Counted from the first letter of the stretch, positions 1-8,154 are shown. The stretch is 57,873 nt of DNA from UBA1227 sp045642705 (GCA_045642705.1 JAZUJK010000025.1:1-57873), one strand, 5' to 3'. The notes: generated from the letters alone by a model not told the origin. Translations and numbers: made by a program.

Positions 1-123
1 GGTTTTATAAGGGAGTTTTTTGCCCTGCTTTTAATGAATGTTAAGGCGCATATAAATGTTGCGATAGCCGCCGCCCTATTCAGCATAGCTGTGGGTGCAG
101 TGAACGCTTTTGTGATTATGTAA
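1..123 (+). CDS. C-terminal end of a membrane protein (partial)
   Basis: Frame 1 is open from the window edge to a TAA at 121-123 and encodes 40 residues. The visible part is strongly hydrophobic and contains at least one membrane segment (residues about 17-39, rich in Ala, Val, Ile). The start lies outside the window. The family cannot be named from this fragment; a permease or transporter is a guess only. The tRNA promoter follows 24 bases downstream, so this gene probably ends its own transcription unit. Confidence 0.5.
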   Translation, partial: GFIREFFALLLMNVKAHINVAIAAALFSIAVGAVNAFVIM

Positions 124-146
124 ACCGTTTTTTCTTAAAAAACATC

Positions 147-175
147 TTGATTATTATTTTTGTTTGTGTTATAAT
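147..175 (+). promoter_or_regulatory. Promoter of the tRNA cluster
   Basis: TTGATT (147-152) and a perfect TATAAT (170-175) are separated by 17 bases. They lie just upstream of tRNA-Arg and form a good sigma-A promoter for the tRNA cluster. Confidence 0.7.
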
Positions 176-203
176 ACCATTTGTTGCGAAAGCAACCCAA
201 AAT

Positions 204-280
204 GCGCTGATAGCTCAGCCGGATAGAGCATCTGCCTTCTAAGCAGAGGGTCGGGGGTTCGAGTCCCTTTCAGCGTGCCA
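204..280 (+). tRNA. tRNA-Arg (anticodon TCT)
   Basis: The cloverleaf folds: acceptor stem 204-210 pairs with 270-276 (one G-T pair), and anticodon stem 231-235 pairs with 243-247. The loop CTTCTAA gives anticodon TCT, which reads AGA/AGG. The T-loop GGTTCGAGTCC is canonical and CCA is genome-encoded at 278-280. It is first of three tandem tRNAs. Confidence 0.95.
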
Positions 281-286
281 GTATAA

Positions 287-364
287 GGTGGGTATAGCGT
301 AGTTGGTTAACGCGCAAGTTTGTGGCACTTGAGACCATCGGTTCGAATCCGATTATCCACCCCA
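287..364 (+). tRNA. tRNA-His (anticodon GTG)
   Basis: The anticodon loop reads TTGTGGC with anticodon GTG. The acceptor stem has the extra 5' G (287) opposite C361, which is the -1:73 pair specific to tRNA-His. The T-loop GGTTCGAATCC is canonical and CCA is encoded at 362-364. It starts six bases after tRNA-Arg, so the two are co-transcribed. Confidence 0.95.
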
Positions 365-372
365 CAATACGG

Positions 373-403
373 AAAGGTGGCTATAGGATTAGCCACCTTT
401 TCT
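373..403 (+). terminator. Hairpin between tRNA-His and tRNA-Gln
   Basis: A 10-bp stem, AAAGGTGGCT (373-382) with AGCCACCTTT (391-400), is followed by a short T-run. It looks like a rho-independent terminator or processing hairpin separating tRNA-His from tRNA-Gln. Confidence 0.6.
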
Positions 404-417
404 CATATAATCAATAA

Positions 418-492
418 GGGGATGTCGCCAAGGGGTAAGGCAACGGACTTTGACTCCGTGACTCGTAGGTTCAAATCCTGCCATCCCTGCCA
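418..492 (+). tRNA. tRNA-Gln (anticodon TTG)
   Basis: Acceptor 418-424 pairs with 482-488. Anticodon stem ACGGA/TCCGT encloses loop CTTTGAC with anticodon TTG (Gln, CAA). The T-loop is GGTTCAAATCC and CCA is encoded at 490-492. Confidence 0.95.
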
Positions 493-494
493 GC

Positions 495-527
495 AAAAAG
501 AGCCGAGATTTTTCTCGGCTCTTTTTT
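495..527 (+). terminator. Rho-independent terminator after tRNA-Gln
   Basis: AAAAGAGCCGAG and CTCGGCTCTTTT form a 12-bp stem with a short T-rich loop and a T-run. It ends the tRNA cluster. Confidence 0.85.
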
Positions 528-563
528 GCTGGTGAAATCGCAGGAGAAAATCGGTTGAAATCC

Positions 564-592
564 TTGGTTCTATAATAAAAATATGATATACT
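564..592 (+). promoter_or_regulatory. Probable promoter of the Hint-domain gene
   Basis: TTGGTT (564-569), 17 bases, then TATACT (587-592). It is the best-spaced sigma-A match between the tRNA terminator and the start codon at 672. Confidence 0.45.
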
Positions 593-671
593 ACTTTTAT
601 ATATTTAAAGGGATCACAGTTAAGTATTATAAAGAAATGAAATAGAAAAACTTTTGAAAGGAAGTTTGGCC

Positions 672-2747
672 ATGAAAAAAAGGATATTAGCGTTGGTACT
701 TGCGACTCTGATGCTTGTATCGCTCGTCCCAATGACGGCATTTGCTGACGATGGCTTTGCCATCACCAACGGCACGCCGGAAAGTGACAAAGAAACGAAT
801 CACGGCTATATCACCGTTGACGAGACGGCCGCAGAGGGTGACGAGGTTGAAGTGACCGTTGCTCCGAATAACGGCTATAAACTCAAGAGTTTGGTATATT
901 CACCGACATCCAAGACCGTTGCCGATATTCTGCCTGAAGAATTTCCGGCTGCTGACCCCGATGTATCGGGAGCACCGGCAACCGCATGGAAGTCTGCCAC
1001 GTTCGACCAGTTATGCTATCTCTCGTATGACAAGACAAAACTTTTCTTTTGCACTGATGCCGGAATTCCGGATGAGAGCTTTAGTATAAATACTGATGCG
1101 GTTGTTTCGGCTGACGAAGACGAAAATTATGTTTATGAAAACGGCACCGTTACAGTAACCTTCTTTATGAATGGGGAAAACGGCACACTTAATTCCGTTA
1201 CTTTTGCGAATACGGCAAATACAACCTGGGACGGTATATATCAAGAGTCCGCGTGTGTTGCCGCCGGAACGGTGATTACCATGTATAACGGCGAGCAAAA
1301 AAAGGTTGAAGATTTGGAAATCGGCGATGTTATCCGAACATTTGACCATGAAAAGGGCGAAGTGTCCTCGTCACCTGTTTGCTTTATTTGGAAAAGCAAA
1401 AATGCCGCAAATGCTTTTACTTTGACCTTTGAGGGCAATATAAATGTTACGGTAATTGAAGCACATGGCTTCTATGATTGCGATGAAAACAGGTATATAT
1501 TTATCAATGTCGGAAATGCAAAGGACTATATCGGGCATCATTTCTACAATGCGGATACCGATAGCCGACTTGAATTAAAAAATATTGAAATAATGAATAA
1601 CTGCATTGATGCTTATGCGGTTGCAACAAGCAAGCACCTTAACCATCTGTCAAACGGTATGCTTTCTATGTGCGACGGAACATTTGAAAAAATCGCAAAC
1701 CTGTTTGAGTATGATAATCAGATGAAATATGATGCGGAGCTTATGAAAAAAGATATAGAAGATTACGGTTTGACTCCGCCGGAAAAGGTTCTAAAGTATA
1801 AAGGTTTTAATAAGGCGGACTATTATGACTATAATCTGCAATATTTGGATATCGCTTTGGGTAAGGGCTTGATTTCATATGAATGGATAGAGGCGTTGAG
1901 TGAATACTGTATAGCTAATAATATATACGATATTTTACCCGTAGAAGAGGCACAAAATGGAAGCGAAACAAAGAAGATGCGTTTGATGTCTGCATCGGCT
2001 CCCAAGAAAATGCTGGCCAGTGCCCCAAATTCTGCACCTGAAGACAGTGTAGAAATTAAAGCGGACACACAGGGTAAATACATCTTCACTATGCCCGGCT
2101 ATGCAGTCACCGTCACGGCAGAGTTTGAGAAGATCAAGCACACCCACAATCCCGTTAAGATTAACGGTCAGGCGGCAACCGAAACGGCTTCCGGTTGGAA
2201 GGATTACTACAAGTGCGATTGCGGTGCTTTGTTTGAAGATGAAGCTTGCGAGGTAGAAATTACCAACCTTGATGCTTGGAAGGCAGAGGGTGGCAACGGA
2301 TACATTGCTAAGCTCGAACCTACTCCAGATCCAGATCCAGATCCAATCAATTACAAGGTAATTGAAGGTGCAAACTCTGTTTGGGTTATATCAGCAGGTG
2401 AGAGCCCTGTATTTAGATCAAATGCTGATTTCTCAAAGTTCTCACATGTTTTACTTGATGGCAAAAAATTGGCCAAGAAGTATTACAAAGCTGAATCTGG
2501 TTCAACTATTGTAACTCTTAAGCCAGAATATGCTGCTACACTCTCTGTAGGTAAGCATACAATTGAAATCGTTTCAACTGATGGTTCTGCTTCTACTGTA
2601 TTCTATATCGAAGAGACTATTGCTAATACAGATGGAGAGGAATTTGCTCTTGCTACTGCAACAATGTCTAGTGCATTCATAGGATGCAACATTGTTGGTT
2701 TGGCAGTAGTATTCTTTGAACTTAAGAAGAAGAAAAAAGTAAGATAA
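672..2747 (+). CDS. Secreted, membrane-anchored surface protein with Hint domain
   Basis: 691 residues. ATG 672 is chosen because GAAAGGAAG lies 9 bases upstream; an upstream in-frame TTG is less likely. Residues 1-25 are a signal peptide ending AFA. A Hint (hedgehog/intein-type) domain begins at Cys195 in the motif ACVAAGTVITM, continues with VEDLEIGDVI, has a core His at 265 (VIEAHGFYD), and ends near HLNHLSNGML (322-331). The final His-Asn plus Cys/Ser/Thr needed for true intein splicing is missing, so self-cleavage or a structural role is more likely. A helical, Tyr-rich extension follows. Residues 471-486 (FTMPGYAVTVTAEFE) look like the end of a bacterial surface beta-repeat. Then come a DPDPDP linker near 552, a C-terminal beta domain, one membrane helix and the tail KKKKKVR. 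No LPXTG motif is present. It probably sits on the outer face of the membrane. Confidence 0.75.
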   Translation: MKKRILALVLATLMLVSLVPMTAFADDGFAITNGTPESDKETNHGYITVDETAAEGDEVEVTVAPNNGYKLKSLVYSPTSKTVADILPEEFPAADPDVSGAPATAWKSATFDQLCYLSYDKTKLFFCTDAGIPDESFSINTDAVVSADEDENYVYENGTVTVTFFMNGENGTLNSVTFANTANTTWDGIYQESACVAAGTVITMYNGEQKKVEDLEIGDVIRTFDHEKGEVSSSPVCFIWKSKNAANAFTLTFEGNINVTVIEAHGFYDCDENRYIFINVGNAKDYIGHHFYNADTDSRLELKNIEIMNNCIDAYAVATSKHLNHLSNGMLSMCDGTFEKIANLFEYDNQMKYDAELMKKDIEDYGLTPPEKVLKYKGFNKADYYDYNLQYLDIALGKGLISYEWIEALSEYCIANNIYDILPVEEAQNGSETKKMRLMSASAPKKMLASAPNSAPEDSVEIKADTQGKYIFTMPGYAVTVTAEFEKIKHTHNPVKINGQAATETASGWKDYYKCDCGALFEDEACEVEITNLDAWKAEGGNGYIAKLEPTPDPDPDPINYKVIEGANSVWVISAGESPVFRSNADFSKFSHVLLDGKKLAKKYYKAESGSTIVTLKPEYAATLSVGKHTIEIVSTDGSASTVFYIEETIANTDGEEFALATATMSSAFIGCNIVGLAVVFFELKKKKKVR

Positions 2748-2784
2748 AGACATAAAAAAACGAGGCTACGGAGATTTTATCATA

Positions 2785-4053
2785 ATGAAAATCTTTAAAG
2801 CGATAGGAAAGATAATACTGATACTCCTTGTGCTCCTTATCGTATTGCCGCTTATCACAGTGGCAATTCCACTGCATGGGAATGCAAATGGTGTGGAAGC
2901 GGTAGGAGATACGAGTATCGTATCTAAAACAATAGAAGATGATGGGCCTTATCCATTTATATTTGTTCATGGAATGATGGGCTGGGGTGAGAATGCTCGT
3001 ATGAATGAGACCATGCCTTACTGGGGCATGAGTCATGCGACGGACCTTATGAAGCACCTGCGTGCCGAAGGCAACGAGGTCTATGCTCCGTCTGTAAGCC
3101 CTGTAGGCAGCGCATATGACAGAGCGTGTGAGCTCTATGCACAGCTCACAGGTACTAGAGTTGATTATGGAAAAGCCCATGCTGATAAATATGGCCACGA
3201 CAGATATGGCCGTGACTACACCGGAAAAGCTTTGATGGGCAAGGAATGGGACCTTGAGACTAAGATTAATCTTGTGGGTCACTCATTTGGTGGCCCGACT
3301 ATTAGAGTTCTTGCGAGCTTGCTCGCATACGGCAGCACCGAAGAGGTCGAGGCCACACCTGACGACTGCTCAGAGCTCTTTAAGGGCAGTCATGCCGGAT
3401 GTATCAATGCAGTCGTAACTCTGGCCTCGCCATCAAACGGTACGCCTGCAGCAAATCTTCTCGACGACACATACGCTTGCTTTATTTTTGCGGCAGTGAT
3501 GAACAAATTCTATGATGAGGACAATCCTTACGATCCTATGATGGACCAGTGGGGTATGAGAGAACAGATTAATCTTAAAAATGATTTAAGAGTCGGTCTC
3601 TCTAAGGATACCTGTGGCTATGATATGACTATCAATGGTGCGGGGGTACTAAATAAAAAATTCCCTACAGTACCAGAGATATATTATATTTCATATTCGG
3701 CTGACCTCGAGGGTGGAGACGCTGATTCTTACAAAGCACCGAGTGGAAAGAATATCTTAAAACCTACTTATGTGGTAAATAAATTTATGACACATTTGGT
3801 GGTTGATGGACATATTCTCGGTAGTGAGTGGATACCAAATGATGGTCTCGTGCCTGTTGTCAGTGCTGAGTATCCTACGGGTGATAAGCATGCCGACTAT
3901 AAAGAAGGTATGAAGATAGAGCGTGGCATTTGGGCTGTAACGCCTACAACCGAAGGACAGACACACGGATATTATTGCTCACCAGCTGGTGACGTGGATA
4001 CTTTCTATCAAAATGCAGAAGATATGATTAGACTAGTAAATAGTCTTAAATAA
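2785..4053 (+). CDS. Membrane-anchored lipase/esterase, staphylococcal lipase type
   Basis: 422 residues with an alpha/beta-hydrolase fold. The N-terminal hydrophobic helix (residues about 9-29) acts as a membrane anchor or uncleaved signal. FVHGMMGWGE forms the oxyanion region and GHSFGG holds the nucleophile Ser167. The stretch VDYGKAHADKYGHDRYGR closely matches the zinc-binding subdomain signature of Staphylococcus/Geobacillus family I.5/I.6 lipases, and TLASPSNGTPA follows as in that group. The catalytic Asp and His are expected near the C-terminus (an NDGLVPV segment and QTHGYYC). The likely reaction is hydrolysis of acyl esters outside the membrane. A GGAG ribosome site lies 11 bases upstream. 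It may be co-transcribed with the Hint protein (37-base gap) and lies 12 bases before the phosphohexomutase gene. Confidence 0.85.
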   Translation: MKIFKAIGKIILILLVLLIVLPLITVAIPLHGNANGVEAVGDTSIVSKTIEDDGPYPFIFVHGMMGWGENARMNETMPYWGMSHATDLMKHLRAEGNEVYAPSVSPVGSAYDRACELYAQLTGTRVDYGKAHADKYGHDRYGRDYTGKALMGKEWDLETKINLVGHSFGGPTIRVLASLLAYGSTEEVEATPDDCSELFKGSHAGCINAVVTLASPSNGTPAANLLDDTYACFIFAAVMNKFYDEDNPYDPMMDQWGMREQINLKNDLRVGLSKDTCGYDMTINGAGVLNKKFPTVPEIYYISYSADLEGGDADSYKAPSGKNILKPTYVVNKFMTHLVVDGHILGSEWIPNDGLVPVVSAEYPTGDKHADYKEGMKIERGIWAVTPTTEGQTHGYYCSPAGDVDTFYQNAEDMIRLVNSLK

Positions 4054-4065
4054 CGGGGTGTAAAA

Positions 4066-5583
4066 ATGTTAAACGAAATTTATGGACCACTTAAAAGTGG
4101 CACGGATATACGTGGCACAGCTGTTGAGGGTGTTCCAAATGAGCATGTCAATTTGACAGACGAAGCTCTAACTGCAATCGCAAACGGATTTGCAGCATGG
4201 CTATATGAGAATGTTACACCATCTTTCGGTGAGCTCTATACTGTTGCAATCGGTCATGATTCTAGAATATCGGCAAGCAGAATTAAATCTCTCATCATAC
4301 CAGTGCTTCTTGCAAATGGCATCAATATCAAGGACATAGGCCTCGCATCAACTCCTGCAATGTTTATGACAACTGTAGATTTTGATTGCGATGCTTCAAT
4401 CCAAATTACAGCAAGCCACCACCCATGGAACAAGAACGGACTCAAGTTCTTTACAAGAAAGGGTGGACTAGAGGGCTCAGAGATAGAGGCAATTCTATCA
4501 AATGCCCAGTATGGCGTTGCACCTAAGCTCCCAGATGATATGCCACAGGGCACTATCACTGAGGAACAATATATGACAAATTATGCCAAGATGCTCCGTG
4601 AGAAGATCTGTGAAGAAGTAAATTCAGATGATTACTCACGTCCTCTTCGCGGATTCCATATTGTTGTTGACGCGGGCAACGGCGTTGGCGGCTTCTATGC
4701 CGAGAAGGTTCTCGCACCTCTTGGCGCGGATATAGAGGGCAGCCAGTTCCTTGACCCAGACGGCACATTCCCTAATCATATTCCAAATCCTGAGAACAAG
4801 GTCGCAATGGCCTCTATATCCCAGGCGGTGCTCGATAACAATGCCGACCTCGGCGTAATCTTTGACACTGACGTTGATCGCGCTGCTTGCGTTGCAGCAG
4901 ACGGTAAGGAAATCAATCGTAATGCACTTATTGCACTTGCATCTGCAATTGCTCTTGAGGGCAATGAGGGTGGAACGATTGTAACTGACTCAGTTACATC
5001 CTCTGGACTCAAGAAGTTTATCGAGTCTGACCTCGGTGGTAAGCATCACCGCTTCAAGAGAGGATATAAGAATGTAATCAACGAGTCCAAGAGACTCAAT
5101 ATGGAGGAGTGTGTGAATTCTCCTCTCGCAATTGAGACATCTGGACATGCTGCAATGCGTGAGAACTATTTCCTCGATGATGGCGCATATCTTATGACCA
5201 AGATTATTATCAAGGCCGCTCAGATGAGAAAAGAGGACAAGACTCTTGATTCCCTTATTGAGAATCTCGAGGAGCCTATCGAGTCAGAGGAATATAGAAT
5301 CAAGATTTTAGACCCTGATTTCAAGACATATGGCAATCAGGTTCTCGAGGACCTTGATAGATGGCTTCGCAGCAATGAGGAATATGAAGTTGCTGGTGAT
5401 AGCTTTGAGGGCGTACGCGCCACTCGTATTGCATCAGATGGCTGGCTTCTTCTCCGTCTCTCAGTTCATGATCCAATCTTGCCGCTCAATATCGAGTCAA
5501 ACAAGATTGGTGGCGTAGAGGCTATGGCTGATGATATGAAGGAATTCCTCTCAAAATATGACAAACTTGAAGTATCAATCTAA
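4066..5583 (+). CDS. Phosphohexomutase (phosphomannomutase/phosphoglucomutase superfamily), variant active-site motifs
   Basis: 505 residues of the alpha-D-phosphohexomutase superfamily, which moves phosphate between C6 and C1 of hexose phosphates. Domain 1 opens with SGTDIRGTA. The phosphoserine loop is TASHHP with Ser117, where most members have TASHNP. The metal loop reads DTDVDRAA instead of DGDGDR, keeping all three metal-binding Asp residues. The sugar-binding loop appears as ETSGHAAM in place of GEESGH. A C-terminal phosphate-binding region is expected around EGVRATRIASDGW. Substrate (mannose, glucose or glucosamine phosphate) cannot be set from motifs. RBS GGGGTG precedes ATG 4066. 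A strong terminator lies 10 bases after the stop. Confidence 0.8.
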   Translation: MLNEIYGPLKSGTDIRGTAVEGVPNEHVNLTDEALTAIANGFAAWLYENVTPSFGELYTVAIGHDSRISASRIKSLIIPVLLANGINIKDIGLASTPAMFMTTVDFDCDASIQITASHHPWNKNGLKFFTRKGGLEGSEIEAILSNAQYGVAPKLPDDMPQGTITEEQYMTNYAKMLREKICEEVNSDDYSRPLRGFHIVVDAGNGVGGFYAEKVLAPLGADIEGSQFLDPDGTFPNHIPNPENKVAMASISQAVLDNNADLGVIFDTDVDRAACVAADGKEINRNALIALASAIALEGNEGGTIVTDSVTSSGLKKFIESDLGGKHHRFKRGYKNVINESKRLNMEECVNSPLAIETSGHAAMRENYFLDDGAYLMTKIIIKAAQMRKEDKTLDSLIENLEEPIESEEYRIKILDPDFKTYGNQVLEDLDRWLRSNEEYEVAGDSFEGVRATRIASDGWLLLRLSVHDPILPLNIESNKIGGVEAMADDMKEFLSKYDKLEVSI

Positions 5584-5593
5584 GTAAAAAAAT

Positions 5594-5620
5594 AAGCCCG
5601 GATTTTCATCCGGGCTTTTA
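5594..5620. terminator. Bidirectional terminator
   Basis: A 10-bp stem, AAGCCCGGAT/ATCCGGGCTT with a TTTC loop, has T-runs on both strands. It separates the convergent phosphohexomutase gene and the lar operon. Confidence 0.9.
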
Positions 5621-5623
5621 ATT

Positions 5624-6040
5624 TTAGTTTTTATAAATTTCATTTATTGAGACGTCCATTTTGTCTGCAAGTGCCTTTGCGCTGCTGTACTCGAGGGACG
5701 TTTTTTCTATATCACCATAGGTGAAATGGTTGGCAGATACAGGTCCGTATTTTGTCTCGACTGTGCAAGGCTCACGGTCCATTATGATTCTGTCCATCTC
5801 ACTGCGACGAAGTCCAACTGCTGATGTGTGTTTGAAAATGATTTTAATTGCATCCTCTTCCTGTTCTGGCTTGCACATAACGCTGAGTGCATAGGCAGGG
5901 CGGGATTTTTTCATATAAATAGGTGAGAACCAAGCATCCTTGACACCTGCGTCAAAGAGTTTCTCGAGTGTGTAGCCAAGCACTTCGCCAGAGCAGTCAT
6001 CAATATTGGTCTCGAGGAGAATGATTTTATCCTTAGCCAT
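5624..6040 (-). CDS. larC2: LarC C-terminal domain (LarC2), nickel insertion protein
   Basis: 138 residues matching only the C-terminal half of LarC, the CTP-dependent cyclometallase that inserts nickel into the pyridinium pincer cofactor of lactate racemase. Recognisable parts are LLETNIDDCSGE near the start and a segment with Lys-Lys-Ser-Arg-Pro-Ala-Tyr followed by a Cys-Lys-Pro region, as in full LarC. In Lactobacillus plantarum the halves are joined by a programmed frameshift; here the C-terminal half is a separate gene with its own RBS (GGAGG, 8 bases upstream of ATG 6040). It overlaps larB by 8 bases, so coupled translation is likely. No larC1 half lies beside it. The family call is good, but why the N-terminal half is absent is unknown. 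Confidence 0.8.
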   Translation of the reverse strand: MAKDKIILLETNIDDCSGEVLGYTLEKLFDAGVKDAWFSPIYMKKSRPAYALSVMCKPEQEEDAIKIIFKHTSAVGLRRSEMDRIIMDREPCTVETKYGPVSANHFTYGDIEKTSLEYSSAKALADKMDVSINEIYKN

Positions 6041-6722
6041 TGTTCTTTCCTCCAACTGCCATACCGTTTATCTGAGCAGCGCTATATCCTGCGCCAAATC
6101 CATTGTCGATATTTACAACTGTTGTGCCAGCAGCACATGAGTTGATCATAGCGAGCAGGGCAGAGATGCCACCGAAGTTGGCACCGTATCCAACTGAGGT
6201 AGGTACGGCGATGACAGGCACATTTACAAGGCCTCCGATTACGGTACAGAGAGCACCTTCCATGCCGGCTACTGCTACGACGGCATTGGCCTCTCTGATA
6301 TCGTCAATCTTAGAGAGGAGGCGATGTATTCCTGCAACGCCTACGTCATAGAATTTGTCAACATTGGCACCACACATATATGCAGTGATTGCTGCTTCCT
6401 CTGCAACAGGAATATCTGTTGTACCAGCTGTGCATACAGCAACGCGGCCTATATTTTCTACTGGCTCGCCAATTGTGATGCAGCGAGCAGCATCGTGCCA
6501 TTTTGCCTCAGGTATCTCAGCCTTGACAGCAGTATATTGCTCAACTGATGCACGTGTGCCGAGTACGAGACCGTTGGCCTCATAGAGTTTCTTAAATATT
6601 AAAACTGCTTGATCAACTGGCTTGCCCTGGCAGAATACAACCTCAGGAAAACCTGTACGTTTTTTTCTGTCGAGATCGAGGCAAGCGAAATCGCCTACAT
6701 TTTCAAAAGTTTTATCAGCCAT
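6033..6722 (-). CDS. larB: LarB, nicotinate adenine dinucleotide carboxylase/hydrolase
   Basis: 229 residues. LarB carboxylates the pyridinium ring of nicotinic acid adenine dinucleotide and cleaves off AMP, the first step of nickel-pincer cofactor synthesis. The N-terminal region carries LDLDRKKRTGFPEVVFCQGK, typical of the family. The C-terminal half is AIR-carboxylase-like (PurE fold) with ACTAGTTDIPVAEEA, GMEGALCTVIGGLV and VPTSVGYGANFGG. ATG 6722 is preferred over ATG 6737 because AAGGAG lies 7 bases before it. It overlaps larE by 8 bases and larC2 by 8 bases, so the three are translationally coupled. Confidence 0.9.
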   Translation of the reverse strand: MADKTFENVGDFACLDLDRKKRTGFPEVVFCQGKPVDQAVLIFKKLYEANGLVLGTRASVEQYTAVKAEIPEAKWHDAARCITIGEPVENIGRVAVCTAGTTDIPVAEEAAITAYMCGANVDKFYDVGVAGIHRLLSKIDDIREANAVVAVAGMEGALCTVIGGLVNVPVIAVPTSVGYGANFGGISALLAMINSCAAGTTVVNIDNGFGAGYSAAQINGMAVGGKNNG

Positions 6723-7446
6723 TATTTTCTCCTTCATCCATGGTTCCTGATCGGAGACCTTTTGGATCTATTGAAACATCAACTACACCGATTGGGGATA
6801 GGATGTCTTTTATCTTATCTAAATTGATATTTGCGCTAGGAATTAGCTCCTTTTTAATCTCAACCATAGCCGTGGTGCTATAGATACGTACACGGCAGAA
6901 TGGATAGCCATTCTCGCTGAGATAGCTCTCGGCGTCTGCAACAGCTGTGAGCATTTCGCTTGTGACATGTGTTCCATATGGGAATCTTGTTAGACCACAA
7001 GGTGAGGAAGGCTTGTCAGCAGCATCAAGACCTAGAAATCTGCCGATTTCTCTGAGGTCATTCTTGCTGAGACCCGCCATCGCGATAGGGCTTAACACCC
7101 CGTTCTCGGATAGGGCACGCAGACCTGGACGATATTCGAGTAAATCGTCCGCATTGGTGCCATCGCAGAGAACGGAATATCCCGCGCTGGCGGCCTTATC
7201 TTTTAGTGTGCTCATCATCTTGGACTTGCAATAGTAGCAGCGGAGCTTGTCATTATTTGACACCTCAGGAATGAGAAGAGCCTCAGATAAATCAAATGTC
7301 AGCGTGAGGACGTCTAGGCCAGCGCGCTTCATGACTTCCAGTAGAATGCTACTATCTACGCCTCCTGAGAATGCAAGGGCTAATTTGCCGTCCTGCGCGA
7401 TTTCCTGTAGCACGGAAATTAGCTTATTCAGTTTTTCCTGTGCCAT
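6715..7446 (-). CDS. larE: LarE, ATP-dependent sulfur transferase for the nickel-pincer cofactor
   Basis: 243 residues of the adenine-nucleotide alpha-hydrolase family. The PP-loop SGGVDS (residues 27-32) binds ATP. LarE adenylates the carboxylates made by LarB and converts them to thiocarboxylates. Three cysteines stand out: Cys70 and Cys73 in RCYYCK, and Cys150 in SSPCGLTRFPYG. The last is in the region where LarE carries its sacrificial cysteine. Some LarE proteins instead use three cysteines to hold an iron-sulfur cluster as sulfur shuttle, and this set could fit that type; this is inference. It lies 12 bases after the hypothetical gene at 7459-8136. Confidence 0.9.
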   Translation of the reverse strand: MAQEKLNKLISVLQEIAQDGKLALAFSGGVDSSILLEVMKRAGLDVLTLTFDLSEALLIPEVSNNDKLRCYYCKSKMMSTLKDKAASAGYSVLCDGTNADDLLEYRPGLRALSENGVLSPIAMAGLSKNDLREIGRFLGLDAADKPSSPCGLTRFPYGTHVTSEMLTAVADAESYLSENGYPFCRVRIYSTTAMVEIKKELIPSANINLDKIKDILSPIGVVDVSIDPKGLRSGTMDEGENNG

Positions 7447-7458
7447 AAAATCGCCTCA

Positions 7459-8136
7459 TTAGTCGAGAAGATATATACCTGAGGAGAGTACAACTACCTC
7501 ACGTCCGCCGACTTGCATATAGCGGAGGACTGGCTCCTCAAATTTCTTATAATCTGTCGCAACATAATTTGACAGATCAATTTTCTTAATATTCTTGGTC
7601 GCTTTGCAGCAGACATATAGATTGTTTCCGATTCTCGATACTGCCATCGGATGGCCTATTGCTGATGTATCAGCGCCACCGATACGGAAATCAATGCGCT
7701 CGAGTTTCTTGGAATAGCGAACGATTGCATTCTGGTCAGGTACACAGGTCCAGATGAAATCGTCCTCAGGGGCGCAAGAACGTACAGGGGACTCGTGATA
7801 TGAGAGGTCTCCTGTGAATATGAGATTGCCATTGTCATCAAAGATTCCAAGTTCACCTGTTGGATATACAACATTGATATGACCGAGGGAATCCTCACAG
7901 ACAGAGCAAGTTATGTAATCTTTTATCTGCTGAGCTATTTCAATATATCCGTGTCCAAACTTATACTGCGCATAGAAATTGCGCTTAACCTGCTGTACTT
8001 TTCTAGTGGCAAAGTTGTAGAAGCGGAAGGATATTTTCATCTTGCCATGCTCGTCCTTACCATCCGGTACGACGACGATAAATCCGTCGGGATGAGGGAC
8101 AATATCAAGTGGCAAGTAGTTTAGCAATTGTTTCAT
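7459..8136 (-). CDS. Hypothetical protein, possible beta-propeller
   Basis: 225 residues, no signal peptide and no membrane helix. The sequence is rich in beta-strand-like segments with repeated Gly-Asn/Asp turns (for example IFDDNGNLIFTGDLS and VSRIGNNLYVCCKATKNIKK), which suggests a small beta-propeller or SMP-30-like fold. I do not recognise the family and see no catalytic motif. It lies between rex (18-base gap) and larE (12-base gap) on the same strand, so it is part of the acn-to-lar operon. A role in redox or nickel-cofactor biology would be guesswork. Confidence 0.7.
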   Translation of the reverse strand: MKQLLNYLPLDIVPHPDGFIVVVPDGKDEHGKMKISFRFYNFATRKVQQVKRNFYAQYKFGHGYIEIAQQIKDYITCSVCEDSLGHINVVYPTGELGIFDDNGNLIFTGDLSYHESPVRSCAPEDDFIWTCVPDQNAIVRYSKKLERIDFRIGGADTSAIGHPMAVSRIGNNLYVCCKATKNIKKIDLSNYVATDYKKFEEPVLRYMQVGGREVVVLSSGIYLLD

Positions 8137-8154
8137 AATTACCGCCTGTATTAA

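Noticed and set aside
403..741. Open frame of 112 residues on the minus strand over tRNA-Gln
   Set aside because: It overlaps tRNA-Gln, a terminator and the true start of the Hint gene, and no ribosome site is present. It is a chance frame.
672..2747. True self-splicing intein
   Set aside because: The last His-Asn and the following Cys/Ser/Thr are missing at the expected end of the Hint domain, so splicing is unlikely.
2748..2784. LPXTG sorting signal at the end of the Hint-domain protein
   Set aside because: The C-terminus has a membrane helix and a basic tail but no LPXTG-like motif before it, so sortase anchoring is not supported.
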